Assembly: GCA_013824215.1 (NCBI GenBank)
Contig: PNNM01000082.1
Location: 1 to 5,437 of the forward strand
Origin: Coriobacteriaceae bacterium
Lineage (GTDB): Bacteria; Actinomycetota; Coriobacteriia; Anaerosomatales; D1FN1-002
Length of the DNA: 5,437 bases
Direction: 5' to 3'
The notes below the pieces were generated by a model, which made no database searches, was not told the DNA's origin, and saw nothing but the letters and a program-made list of their open reading frames with translations. Shown piece after piece: positions 1 through 5,389 of the stretch. A program made the position numbers and the translations under genes. Every line of letters starts with the position of its first letter. Position 1 is the stretch's first letter.

Positions 1-908
1 TCGATCTCGTAGGGCAGCTCGCCGCGGCGCTCGAGCGCGCGCTCGCAGAATGCGCGCACCTGGTCGGCGTCCGCGCACGTCTCGATGTCCGGGTTCACGC
101 GGAAGCCTGCGAGCCGCAACCAGTCGAGCGCCTCGGATTGAGTTCGCAATCCGAGGGCTCGAGGCTCGGCGAGCTGGTAGATGAAGGTCGACAGGTCGCG
201 CGAGGCGGTGACGGCCGGGTCCTTCTGGCGCAGGGCGCCGGCGGCGGCGTTGCGCGGGTTCGCGAAGAGTGGCCGGTCCGCCTCGGCCTGCTCCTCGTTC
301 AGCCGCTCGAAGGAGACCGCAGACATGTAGACCTCGCCGCGTACCTCGAGCGCCGGCCACTCCTCGGGACCGAACAGCTTGTCGTTCAGCGAGCCCGGCA
401 GCGCCTCGGGTGCCAGGCGCAGCGGCACGCTCTTGATGGTGCGGATGTTGGGGGTGACGTCCTCACCGGTCACGCCGTCGCCGCGCGTGGCTGCGCGCAG
501 GAGCGCGCCGTCCTCGTACGTGAGCGAGATGGAAGCGCCGTCGATCTTGAGCTCGGCGACGAACGCGCAGTCGCGCCCTCCCACCTCGCGAGCGAGGCGC
601 TCGAACCACGCGTCGAGTTCGTCGAGCGACATCGCATTGTCGAGCGAGTACATACGCGCCGCGTGGCGCACCGGCGCGAACGCGGCGCTCGGCGGCGCCC
701 CCACGCGCTGGGTCGGTGAGTCGAGGATGACAAGGTCGGGGAACGCCGTCTCGATCGCTACGAGCTCGGCGACGAGCGCGTCGTAGGCCGCATCCGAGAT
801 CTCGGGAGCGTCGAGTCCGTGGTAGAGCCGGTTGTGCCGGTCGACCTCGGCGCGCAGGGCGAAGGCGCGACACGCGGCTGCTTCTCGATCGGCTGGGACC
901 TCGGGCAC
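1..908 (-). CDS. ligA: NAD-dependent DNA ligase LigA, N-terminal part (3' end outside window)
   Basis: NAD+-dependent DNA ligase seals nicks in duplex DNA during replication and repair, in the cytoplasm, through a lysine-AMP intermediate. The 302 visible codons cover domain Ia and most of the adenylation domain. Residues 24-45 form the NAD-binding Ia motif, with the expected Y29-H30, D39 and Y42-D43. The adenylated lysine is K121 in KIDG (121-124), followed by RGDGVTGEDV (142-151), EVRGEVYM (188-195) and NPRNAAAGALRQ (217-228), all typical of LigA. The OB-fold, zinc finger, HhH and BRCT domains would lie beyond the left edge, since the family is usually about 670 residues. I chose the GTG at 908-906 because GGGAG lies 6 nt upstream and it gives the family's usual short N-terminus; an ATG at 945 is in another frame. 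About ten residues near 172-184 look inserted compared with E. coli LigA. The gene follows the HEPN gene by 38 nt and is probably co-transcribed with it. Confidence 0.95.
   Translation of the reverse strand, partial: MPEVPADREAAACRAFALRAEVDRHNRLYHGLDAPEISDAAYDALVAELVAIETAFPDLVILDSPTQRVGAPPSAAFAPVRHAARMYSLDNAMSLDELDAWFERLAREVGGRDCAFVAELKIDGASISLTYEDGALLRAATRGDGVTGEDVTPNIRTIKSVPLRLAPEALPGSLNDKLFGPEEWPALEVRGEVYMSAVSFERLNEEQAEADRPLFANPRNAAAGALRQKDPAVTASRDLSTFIYQLAEPRALGLRTQSEALDWLRLAGFRVNPDIETCADADQVRAFCERALERRGELPYEI
131..156. repeat. Perfect 10-bp inverted repeat inside ligA
   Basis: CCTCGGATTG at 131-140 is matched perfectly by CAATCCGAGG at 147-156, leaving a 6-nt loop (141-146). It falls in ligA codons about 252-259, just after the adenylation-domain motifs. 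No T-run follows on either strand, so it does not look like an intrinsic terminator. It could form an mRNA hairpin within the ligA message or be chance plus codon constraint. The match is seen directly; any function is unknown. Confidence 0.6.
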
Positions 909-914
909 GCGGTA

Positions 915-919
915 CTCCC
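915..919 (-). promoter_or_regulatory. Ribosome binding site for ligA
   Basis: GGGAG on the minus strand lies 6 nt before a GTG codon at 908-906. It settles the ligA start: no other ATG, GTG or TTG in this frame lies between here and the upstream gene's stop codon, and the nearby ATG at 945-943 reads a different, non-ligase frame. Confidence 0.65.
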
Positions 920-946
920 GTCTCGTCGTGACCCGGCACGGCCATG

Positions 947-1363
947 CTACCCCGACGTGGTTCTCGGCAGTTGCTCGCGCGCCCAGCCGAGGAATCTCCG
1001 AGCCTGTTCGGCGAGGTCCGCCGCCTCGGAGGCCGTGAGCCGGCGCTGCTCGTACTCGACCAGGTTCTTCTTGTCGATCAGCCGCTTCAGGTGCTTGGCA
1101 GCACCGTCTGCCGCCGAGCCCATCGTCCGCTTGAGGAGGTCGACCGTGGCGCGGTGGTCCTGTGCGATGCTCCGGACCCCACCGTGATACCCGAGGACCG
1201 CATCACCCGCCGAGATCCCGGCGTGGATCGCCGCGAGACCTGCCGCATCCCAGCGCTCTTCCGCGAGTTCCGCCTCCATGCCGGCCAAGAACTGCTCGGC
1301 CTTGGCGAGGTATGCCCGAGCATCCGACTTCATCGCGCGCCGGGTGCGGTCACTGCGGGCCAT
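947..1363 (-). CDS. HEPN-domain protein, partner of the adjacent nucleotidyltransferase
   Basis: A 138-residue, mostly helical, Ala-rich cytoplasmic protein. Residues 12-32 and 38-60 (AGLAAIHAGISAGDAVLGY) read as the first two helices of a HEPN fold. A GVRSIAQDH segment follows (62-70), then helices at about 84-98 and 111-132 around KKNLVEYE (98-105). This resembles small HEPN proteins encoded beside minimal nucleotidyltransferases. In characterised MNT-HEPN modules the HEPN protein is an RNase toxin and the nucleotidyltransferase its antitoxin. The usual RNase motif R-x4-6-H is not clear here: the expected place reads KKNLVEYE, with Glu instead of His. R64-x5-H70 fits the spacing but lies between helices 2 and 3. 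Activity therefore cannot be assumed. The start at 1363 has a strong RBS and overlaps the upstream gene by 14 bp, implying translational coupling. HEPN family assignment is fairly secure; toxin function is inference. Confidence 0.8.
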   Translation of the reverse strand: MARSDRTRRAMKSDARAYLAKAEQFLAGMEAELAEERWDAAGLAAIHAGISAGDAVLGYHGGVRSIAQDHRATVDLLKRTMGSAADGAAKHLKRLIDKKNLVEYEQRRLTASEAADLAEQARRFLGWAREQLPRTTSG

Positions 1364-1970
1364 CGCGCATCCTCTCCCACTCCGCCGTCCCTGACACCGC
1401 GACGCCCTCCACGCGCACCCGCTCCAGGAACGCTGGCGACTCCTGAGCGAGCGAGCGCCGGGTCGTGACCACTACGGACAGCGGCATGCCCCACCGGCGG
1501 AAGAGCCGCGGACCCGCCTCGTCGGCCGCGACCCCGGCCGCTGCCGCGGCCGAGTCGTCCTCCACGACAGCCAGCACGTCGATGTCGCTTCCCGGACCGG
1601 CTTCTCCGCGGGCCACGCTTCCGAACAGGACGACCGCGACAGCAGCTCCGGACAACGCCTCGGCAAGATCCGCCCGCAGAGCGTCGCCGAGCGAGCTCTC
1701 GGCCTCGATCACCGGCAGCACCATCGTCTCGACGAGCACGTTCTCCCGCTCCAGCTCGTGCAACGTCGCACGGCCCACCCGACGTCGGTGAACGACCCCG
1801 AGTTCCGCCAGATGCTCCAGCGCACGTGACGCACCGGGCTGGCTCAGACCGCCGAGTTCGGCGACCTGCCTGCCGGTGAGCGGCACGGCCGATCGGACGA
1901 GCAAGCGCAGGATGGCGATCCTCGCGGGACCGCCGAAGAGCGCCTCAAGGATATCTATACTCGAGTTCAT
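1350..1970 (-). CDS. Winged-helix / minimal nucleotidyltransferase fusion protein (putative antitoxin-regulator)
   Basis: 206 residues in two parts. Residues about 7-75 form a winged helix-turn-helix: PARIAILRLL, then LTGRQVAELGGLSQPGASRALEHLAELGVV (31-60) as the HTH, and HRRRVGRATLHEL (61-73) as the wing. Residues about 95-175 are a minimal nucleotidyltransferase of the polymerase-beta superfamily: FGSVARG (116-122), then SDIDVL (128-133) supply the GS motif and two metal-binding aspartates, D129 and D131. The strand expected to carry the third carboxylate reads PLSVVV (163-168) with Ser165, so metal binding may be incomplete, although I recall Ser here in other winged-helix-fused relatives. 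In MNT-HEPN systems the nucleotidyltransferase neutralises the HEPN partner, in one studied case by adding AMP to a tyrosine. Here the fused winged helix probably also represses the operon at the inverted repeat over its own promoter. It overlaps the HEPN gene downstream. Domain calls are solid; the antitoxin role is inferred from the pairing. Confidence 0.85.
   Translation of the reverse strand: MNSSIDILEALFGGPARIAILRLLVRSAVPLTGRQVAELGGLSQPGASRALEHLAELGVVHRRRVGRATLHELERENVLVETMVLPVIEAESSLGDALRADLAEALSGAAVAVVLFGSVARGEAGPGSDIDVLAVVEDDSAAAAAGVAADEAGPRLFRRWGMPLSVVVTTRRSLAQESPAFLERVRVEGVAVSGTAEWERMRDGPQ
1371..1378 (-). promoter_or_regulatory. Ribosome binding site for the HEPN gene
   Basis: GGGAGAGG on the minus strand, 7 nt before the ATG at 1363-1361. 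It lies inside the last codons of the nucleotidyltransferase gene. It decides the HEPN start against the in-frame ATG at codon 11 (1333-1331), and it means the two proteins are translated from one overlapping message. Confidence 0.7.
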
Positions 1971-1972
1971 GT

Positions 1973-1994
1973 TATGAATCCTAGAAGATTCATA
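1973..1994. promoter_or_regulatory. Inverted-repeat operator candidate straddling the -10 box
   Basis: TATGAATC (1973-1980) is matched perfectly by GATTCATA (1987-1994) with a 6-nt spacer. The repeat covers the -10 box and ends 2 nt before the start codon of the winged-helix fusion. A third half-site, TTCAT (1966-1970), overlaps the start codon and forms a second, shorter inverted repeat with ATGAA (1974-1978). A dimeric winged-helix protein bound here would block RNA polymerase, which suggests autoregulation by the product of the gene just downstream. The repeat is seen; the binding protein is inferred. Confidence 0.6.
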
Positions 1995-2006
1995 TGACTA
2001 ACTCAA
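1978..2006 (-). promoter_or_regulatory. Promoter of the nucleotidyltransferase-HEPN operon, probably leaderless
   Basis: On the minus strand, TTGAGT (2006-2001) is a -35 box matching TTGACA at four positions, and TAGGAT (1983-1978) is a -10 box matching TATAAT at four positions, separated by exactly 17 nt. The -10 box ends 7 nt before the ATG at 1970, so transcription would begin at or within a base or two of the start codon, giving a leaderless message. The alternative is that AGGA (1982-1979) acts as an RBS 8 nt before the ATG with a promoter further upstream; the two readings use the same bases. The segment is a clear AT-rich island in GC-rich surroundings. Confidence 0.6.
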
Positions 2007-2036
2007 GTATGCCTGTCGCCGAGAACCGCGCCGCCT

Positions 2037-5000
2037 TCAGAACCCGAGCCCCACGCCCTCGCCGGTCCCGTCGCGGTGGCATTTCAGGCACAGCCCGTCG
2101 ACGGTGCCGGTGGTGTTGGCGGAAGCCGTCTCGGCGACCGACGCCCCCACGCCCATGAAACGGTAGAAGTCCGGGGTGTAGTGCGGGAAGGAGTTCGTGA
2201 CCGTGCCGCCGGTGGTGTCCACCGCACCGGCGTTGTGGCAGGTGCGACAGGTGGCCGTCGGCGCGAAGGCCACCGTGCCCTCCATCGTGCGGTGCGGGTT
2301 GCCATACGCCTTCGGCGCGCTCGTCATCACGTGGCTTCCCGCGAATGCCCAGCCTGTGCCATCGAAGTACTGCACGGCGGCAGCCGAGGTGTCGTAGGAC
2401 TCGGTGAAGTACTTGTGGCACCCGGTGCACCACGCGGACTGCTGATCGTACTTGACCGCCACCGTGGCCGGGTTCGACCACTTGGCCAGTGCCAGGGTCG
2501 AGTAGTCGGTGAAGCCGCCCGGAGCGTCTCGCCAGTACGTCCAGTCCTTGAGGATCTTGGCGATGTTGCCGCCATCCAGCGTCCGCGCCCCGTGCACGCT
2601 GTGGCAGTCCTGGCAGATGACGCTGTCCTTGGTGTGCGCGAAACCTCCGCCGAAAGCGGTGACGGACGAGTCGATCGCATACGCGGTGGTGGTCGCGTCG
2701 TAGATGCGCCTGATGCCGATGCCGGTCTCTATGTGGCAGAACGAGCACGCGTCGGCCGCCGGCACGCCGAGGAGCACCTCTCCGGTGGGCTCGGACTTGT
2801 GCGCCGAGTGACACACCGCGCACTTGTTCGTGCTGACCGTGTAGCCCTTGTGTGGGGTGGGAAGCGAGCCGATGTTGGCCGTGGACGTGGGCTCCCACGG
2901 CGAGTAACCGACGCCGAACGGCGAGAACGAACTCGTGCGGCCGGTGATGGTGTTCGCCGCGGTGTCCACCGACACCGTGATGTCCTCCCACCGCCCTGCG
3001 GACGTGCGGTGGAACAGCTTCAGGTTCTTCTCCTTGCCCACGATCGCGTTCTCGTCGTAGGGGAGGGTGATGGTAACGAAGCCGGAGAACGATGCCGAGA
3101 CCGAGATATCGTAGTAGGCGCCGCGGGCGAGCCGGAAGTTGCCGGGAAGCTGCGGTCCGGAGCCCGTGTGTGCAACGGTCACGGTACCGGCCGAGGTCAC
3201 CTCGTCGAACTCGAACGTGACCCCCTCGGGCGTGGTCACCACGACATCGGTCCCGGTCGGCACGTCGGCCACGCTGCCCGCGACGATGGTGAAGGCGACG
3301 CTGCCGGGCGACTCGAGGTTCCCCGCCGCGTCCACCGAGCGGTACTGCAGCGTGTGCCCGCCGGTGACGGTGGTCACGACCGTGGTGGCGGTCGTCCACC
3401 CGCTCCCGTCGAGGTTGTACGCCGTGCCCGCCAGCCCCGAGAGCGCGTCGGTCGCGCTCAGGTGCACGGTCGCGGTGCCCACGTAGGATGCCGCGGCATC
3501 CGAGGTCGTCGCCGGCGGCGTCTTGTCGATGCGTACGTCGGCCGAATGGCTCGTCTCGGTGTTGGCCGCCACGTCGATCGACCAGCACGCGACCGTCGTG
3601 GTGCCCGGCGTGCTGAGACCGAACGGCAGGGTGTAGAGCTGGGGCGCACCACCGTCGAGCGAGTACCACGTGCTCGCCACTCCCGAGCCGCCAGTGTCGG
3701 TGGCTGTGAGCGTGACGGTCACGTCCGTGCTCGACCAGCCGCCGGGCACGCCGGAGACCGACGTCACAGGCGGAGTGGTGTCCGAGGATGCGTCCACGTA
3801 GGTGAACGCGTACGTCGCCGGTTCGTCGACGAAGGGACCCGAACTCCCTGAGCCTCCTCCGAGGCCTTCCTGGCCCCCGGTGGATGACGCTGCGGCGATG
3901 CCCTGGTCCATGGCCACCACGCGGAGCGTGTGGGATCCCGTCGCGAGCGGACCGACCTCGGCACGCCAGCGCACGGAAGGCGTGCCGGCCCCCGATGTGA
4001 TCTCCGCACGATGCCATTCGGTCTCGGAGTCCAGAGCATACCAAGCCGCGAGGACCGCGAAACTCTCGGGGAAGGTGGTCGCGTCGGCCGAGCCCGTGAA
4101 GATGTGCGTCGCCTCGGTCGTGACGTTGCCGGGCAGCGGATCAGCGGCGACGGCGACCCTCGGAGAGGTCGGGCCACCGGCTGCATGGGCGACTCCCATC
4201 CCCGACCCGGAGGTGACTGCCAGCGGCTCGTCGATCACCGTGACCGTGTCGCTCGCGTAGTTCGTGCAGTACGCCTCGCGAGGGCTCAGCGACTCGTCGA
4301 CCGCGACCGCGAACGGTTCGGTGCCGACCGCGACCGTCGTGACGTTGTACGTCCCGTCCAGCACGTTGACCGTGGAGCCGAGCTTGTTCGTCACGTACCA
4401 CTTGTTGTCGAGCGGCGCTGGCGTCACCGAGAACGGCCCCGGTCCGACGGCGCGGGTCGCGGTCACGGAGTCGAGAACAGTATCGATCACCGTGACACGG
4501 TTGCTCAGGTAGTCGGCGACCATGGCCACGTCCAGATCCGGTCGCACGGCGATCCCGACCGGGTTGTCGCCCACCGTGATCGTCGCGACGATCGTATCCG
4601 CGGCGCCGATGACGAACACGTGATCGCTCGCCGGCACCGTCACGTACGCCTTGCCGTTGCCGGCGTGCACCGCGATGGTCTTCGGCGGACCGTCGAGCGC
4701 GAGAGTCGCTATCACCGAGTCTGTCGCGCCGTCGATCACGGAGACGTTGTTGGTGGCCCTGTTCCCGACGAAGATGCGGGTGCTCCCGCCGCTGGAGTAG
4801 ATCCCGAGTGCGCGCGGCGAGCCGCCCACCGGCACCTCCGTGATGAGCGCGCCGGTCACAGCGTTGAGCACGCTCACGTTGTTCGTGTGGTAGTTGGCCA
4901 CGTAGAGCTTCGGCGGCGTGCTCGCCGGGTCCACGGCCAGGGCGCGAGGATTACCGCCGTTGAGAAACGGCACGGTCACGACGACGGTGGCGTTGTACGC

Positions 5001-5378
5001 GGGCTCGGCCAGGTACACGACCTTGTGCGACTGCCAGTTCGCGATGTACGTCAGCCCGAGCGTCGGAGCGCTGATGGCGGCGATCGGCAGAGCGGCGGCC
5101 GCACCGGTGGTGGGCATCGCGACGGTCGCGGTCACCGCATCGGACACTCCGTCGATGACGGAGACGCTGTCACCGAAGTAGTTGCAGACGAAGACGCGAT
5201 GCGTCAGCGGGTTCACAGCGATGGCCGCGGGCGTGTTGCCTACCGCGACCGTGGCGATCGGGATGTCAGCCGAGTAGGACACCGCGAGCGGGAAGAGCAC
5301 AGCCGCGCACACGAACGCAGCGACCGCGGCGATCCGCCACGCTGTCGCGGACGACGACCCTGTGCTCGGACGATCCAT
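2037..5378 (-). CDS. Exported YVTN beta-propeller / Ig-like / hexaheme cytochrome c fusion protein
   Basis: 1113 residues, exported and probably extracellular or surface-associated. In order: a Sec signal peptide (hydrophobic 16-33, cleavage likely between 34 and 37); eight YVTN-type propeller repeats (42-385); an Ig-like beta-sandwich (about 386-530) with a Gly/Ser-rich loop near 498-514; two TPP...TDxxSG (OmpL47-like) beta-sandwiches (532-617 and 618-700); a further beta-sandwich (701-825, with PTGTDVVVTTPEGV and GKEKNLKLFHR); and a c-type cytochrome domain (850-1113). The last has six CXXCH motifs at 853, 878, 922, 984, 1044 and 1097, each expected to attach a heme covalently, plus other histidines (843, 860, 915, 929, 1016, 1029, 1066) that could be distal ligands. 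This points to electron transfer outside the membrane, with the N-terminal modules for binding, spacing or display. No LPXTG, SLH, lipobox or C-terminal membrane segment is visible. The start ATG has GGTAGG 5 nt upstream. Partner proteins and redox substrate are unknown. Confidence 0.92.
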   Translation of the reverse strand: MDRPSTGSSSATAWRIAAVAAFVCAAVLFPLAVSYSADIPIATVAVGNTPAAIAVNPLTHRVFVCNYFGDSVSVIDGVSDAVTATVAMPTTGAAAALPIAAISAPTLGLTYIANWQSHKVVYLAEPAYNATVVVTVPFLNGGNPRALAVDPASTPPKLYVANYHTNNVSVLNAVTGALITEVPVGGSPRALGIYSSGGSTRIFVGNRATNNVSVIDGATDSVIATLALDGPPKTIAVHAGNGKAYVTVPASDHVFVIGAADTIVATITVGDNPVGIAVRPDLDVAMVADYLSNRVTVIDTVLDSVTATRAVGPGPFSVTPAPLDNKWYVTNKLGSTVNVLDGTYNVTTVAVGTEPFAVAVDESLSPREAYCTNYASDTVTVIDEPLAVTSGSGMGVAHAAGGPTSPRVAVAADPLPGNVTTEATHIFTGSADATTFPESFAVLAAWYALDSETEWHRAEITSGAGTPSVRWRAEVGPLATGSHTLRVVAMDQGIAAASSTGGQEGLGGGSGSSGPFVDEPATYAFTYVDASSDTTPPVTSVSGVPGGWSSTDVTVTLTATDTGGSGVASTWYSLDGGAPQLYTLPFGLSTPGTTTVACWSIDVAANTETSHSADVRIDKTPPATTSDAAASYVGTATVHLSATDALSGLAGTAYNLDGSGWTTATTVVTTVTGGHTLQYRSVDAAGNLESPGSVAFTIVAGSVADVPTGTDVVVTTPEGVTFEFDEVTSAGTVTVAHTGSGPQLPGNFRLARGAYYDISVSASFSGFVTITLPYDENAIVGKEKNLKLFHRTSAGRWEDITVSVDTAANTITGRTSSFSPFGVGYSPWEPTSTANIGSLPTPHKGYTVSTNKCAVCHSAHKSEPTGEVLLGVPAADACSFCHIETGIGIRRIYDATTTAYAIDSSVTAFGGGFAHTKDSVICQDCHSVHGARTLDGGNIAKILKDWTYWRDAPGGFTDYSTLALAKWSNPATVAVKYDQQSAWCTGCHKYFTESYDTSAAAVQYFDGTGWAFAGSHVMTSAPKAYGNPHRTMEGTVAFAPTATCRTCHNAGAVDTTGGTVTNSFPHYTPDFYRFMGVGASVAETASANTTGTVDGLCLKCHRDGTGEGVGLGF
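2040..2831 (-). other. Hexaheme c-type cytochrome domain (paired-CXXCH type)
   Basis: Residues 850-1113 hold CAVCH, CSFCH, CQDCH, CTGCH, CRTCH and CLKCH. First-Cys spacings are 25, 44, 62, 60 and 53 residues, so there is one close pair followed by four wider steps. Two motifs are followed by a second His three residues on (CAVCHSAH, CQDCHSVH), a hallmark of the doubled-CXXCH cytochromes. The number of additional histidines is enough for bis-His ligation of most or all hemes. Maturation would require a cytochrome c assembly system encoded elsewhere. Confidence 0.9.
3279..3785 (-). repeat. Tandem pair of OmpL47-like beta-sandwich modules
   Basis: Residues 532-617 and 618-700 are two copies of one module. 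Each opens with D-x-TPP and carries a ...LTATD/LSATD...SG.A.T.Y.LDG core (557-576 and 640-658), then a V-DVAANTE / VDAAGNLES close (602-609 and 682-690). Such modules are common spacers in secreted bacterial surface proteins. Here they hold the heme domain away from the propeller. Confidence 0.8.
4224..5255 (-). repeat. Eight YVTN-family beta-propeller repeats
   Basis: Residues 42-385 of the cytochrome fusion are eight tandem units of about 40-50 residues. Each runs roughly G-x-x-P-x-x-I/V-A-V, then Y/F-V-x-N-x-x-S/T-x-x-V-x-V-I/L-D, then a strand such as V-x-A-T-x-x-V. Units begin near 47, 89, 139, 185, 229, 270, 312 and 352. The last unit lacks its closing strand, which ATVAV at 42-46 could supply, the usual way such rings close. 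Unit 2 is the most divergent. The count suggests a propeller of seven or eight blades, probably a protein- or ligand-binding platform. Confidence 0.85.
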
Positions 5379-5383
5379 GCGCG

Positions 5384-5389
5384 CCTACC
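5384..5389 (-). promoter_or_regulatory. Likely ribosome binding site of the cytochrome fusion gene
   Basis: GGTAGG on the minus strand, 5 nt before the ATG at 5378-5376. It is an imperfect Shine-Dalgarno match, but the start is well supported because it places a normal signal peptide at the N-terminus. The 59 bases upstream of the gene hold no convincing complete promoter; any promoter probably extends past the right edge. Confidence 0.45.

Noticed and set aside
138..786. Plus-strand open frames opposite ligA
   Set aside because: Antisense to strongly conserved ligase coding sequence; compositions are those of shadow frames.
463..945. Minus-strand frame starting at the ATG at 945
   Set aside because: It is Arg-rich with no domain and out of frame with the unmistakable LigA motifs, which start from the GTG at 908.
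1990..2036. Intrinsic terminator after the cytochrome gene
   Set aside because: The segment after the stop is GC-rich at first but forms no convincing stem followed by a T-run, so termination is either Rho-dependent or absent.
2076..3851. Long open frame on the plus strand (591 codons)
   Set aside because: It is antisense to the cytochrome fusion, Arg/Gly/Val-rich with no recognisable domain, and explained by the scarcity of stop codons in GC-rich DNA opposite a real gene.
1990..4044. Long His/Arg-rich open frame on the minus strand (684 codons)
   Set aside because: It lies in another frame of the cytochrome fusion and has the low-complexity His/Arg/Gly composition of an out-of-frame reading; the overlapping frame has clear domains and six heme motifs.
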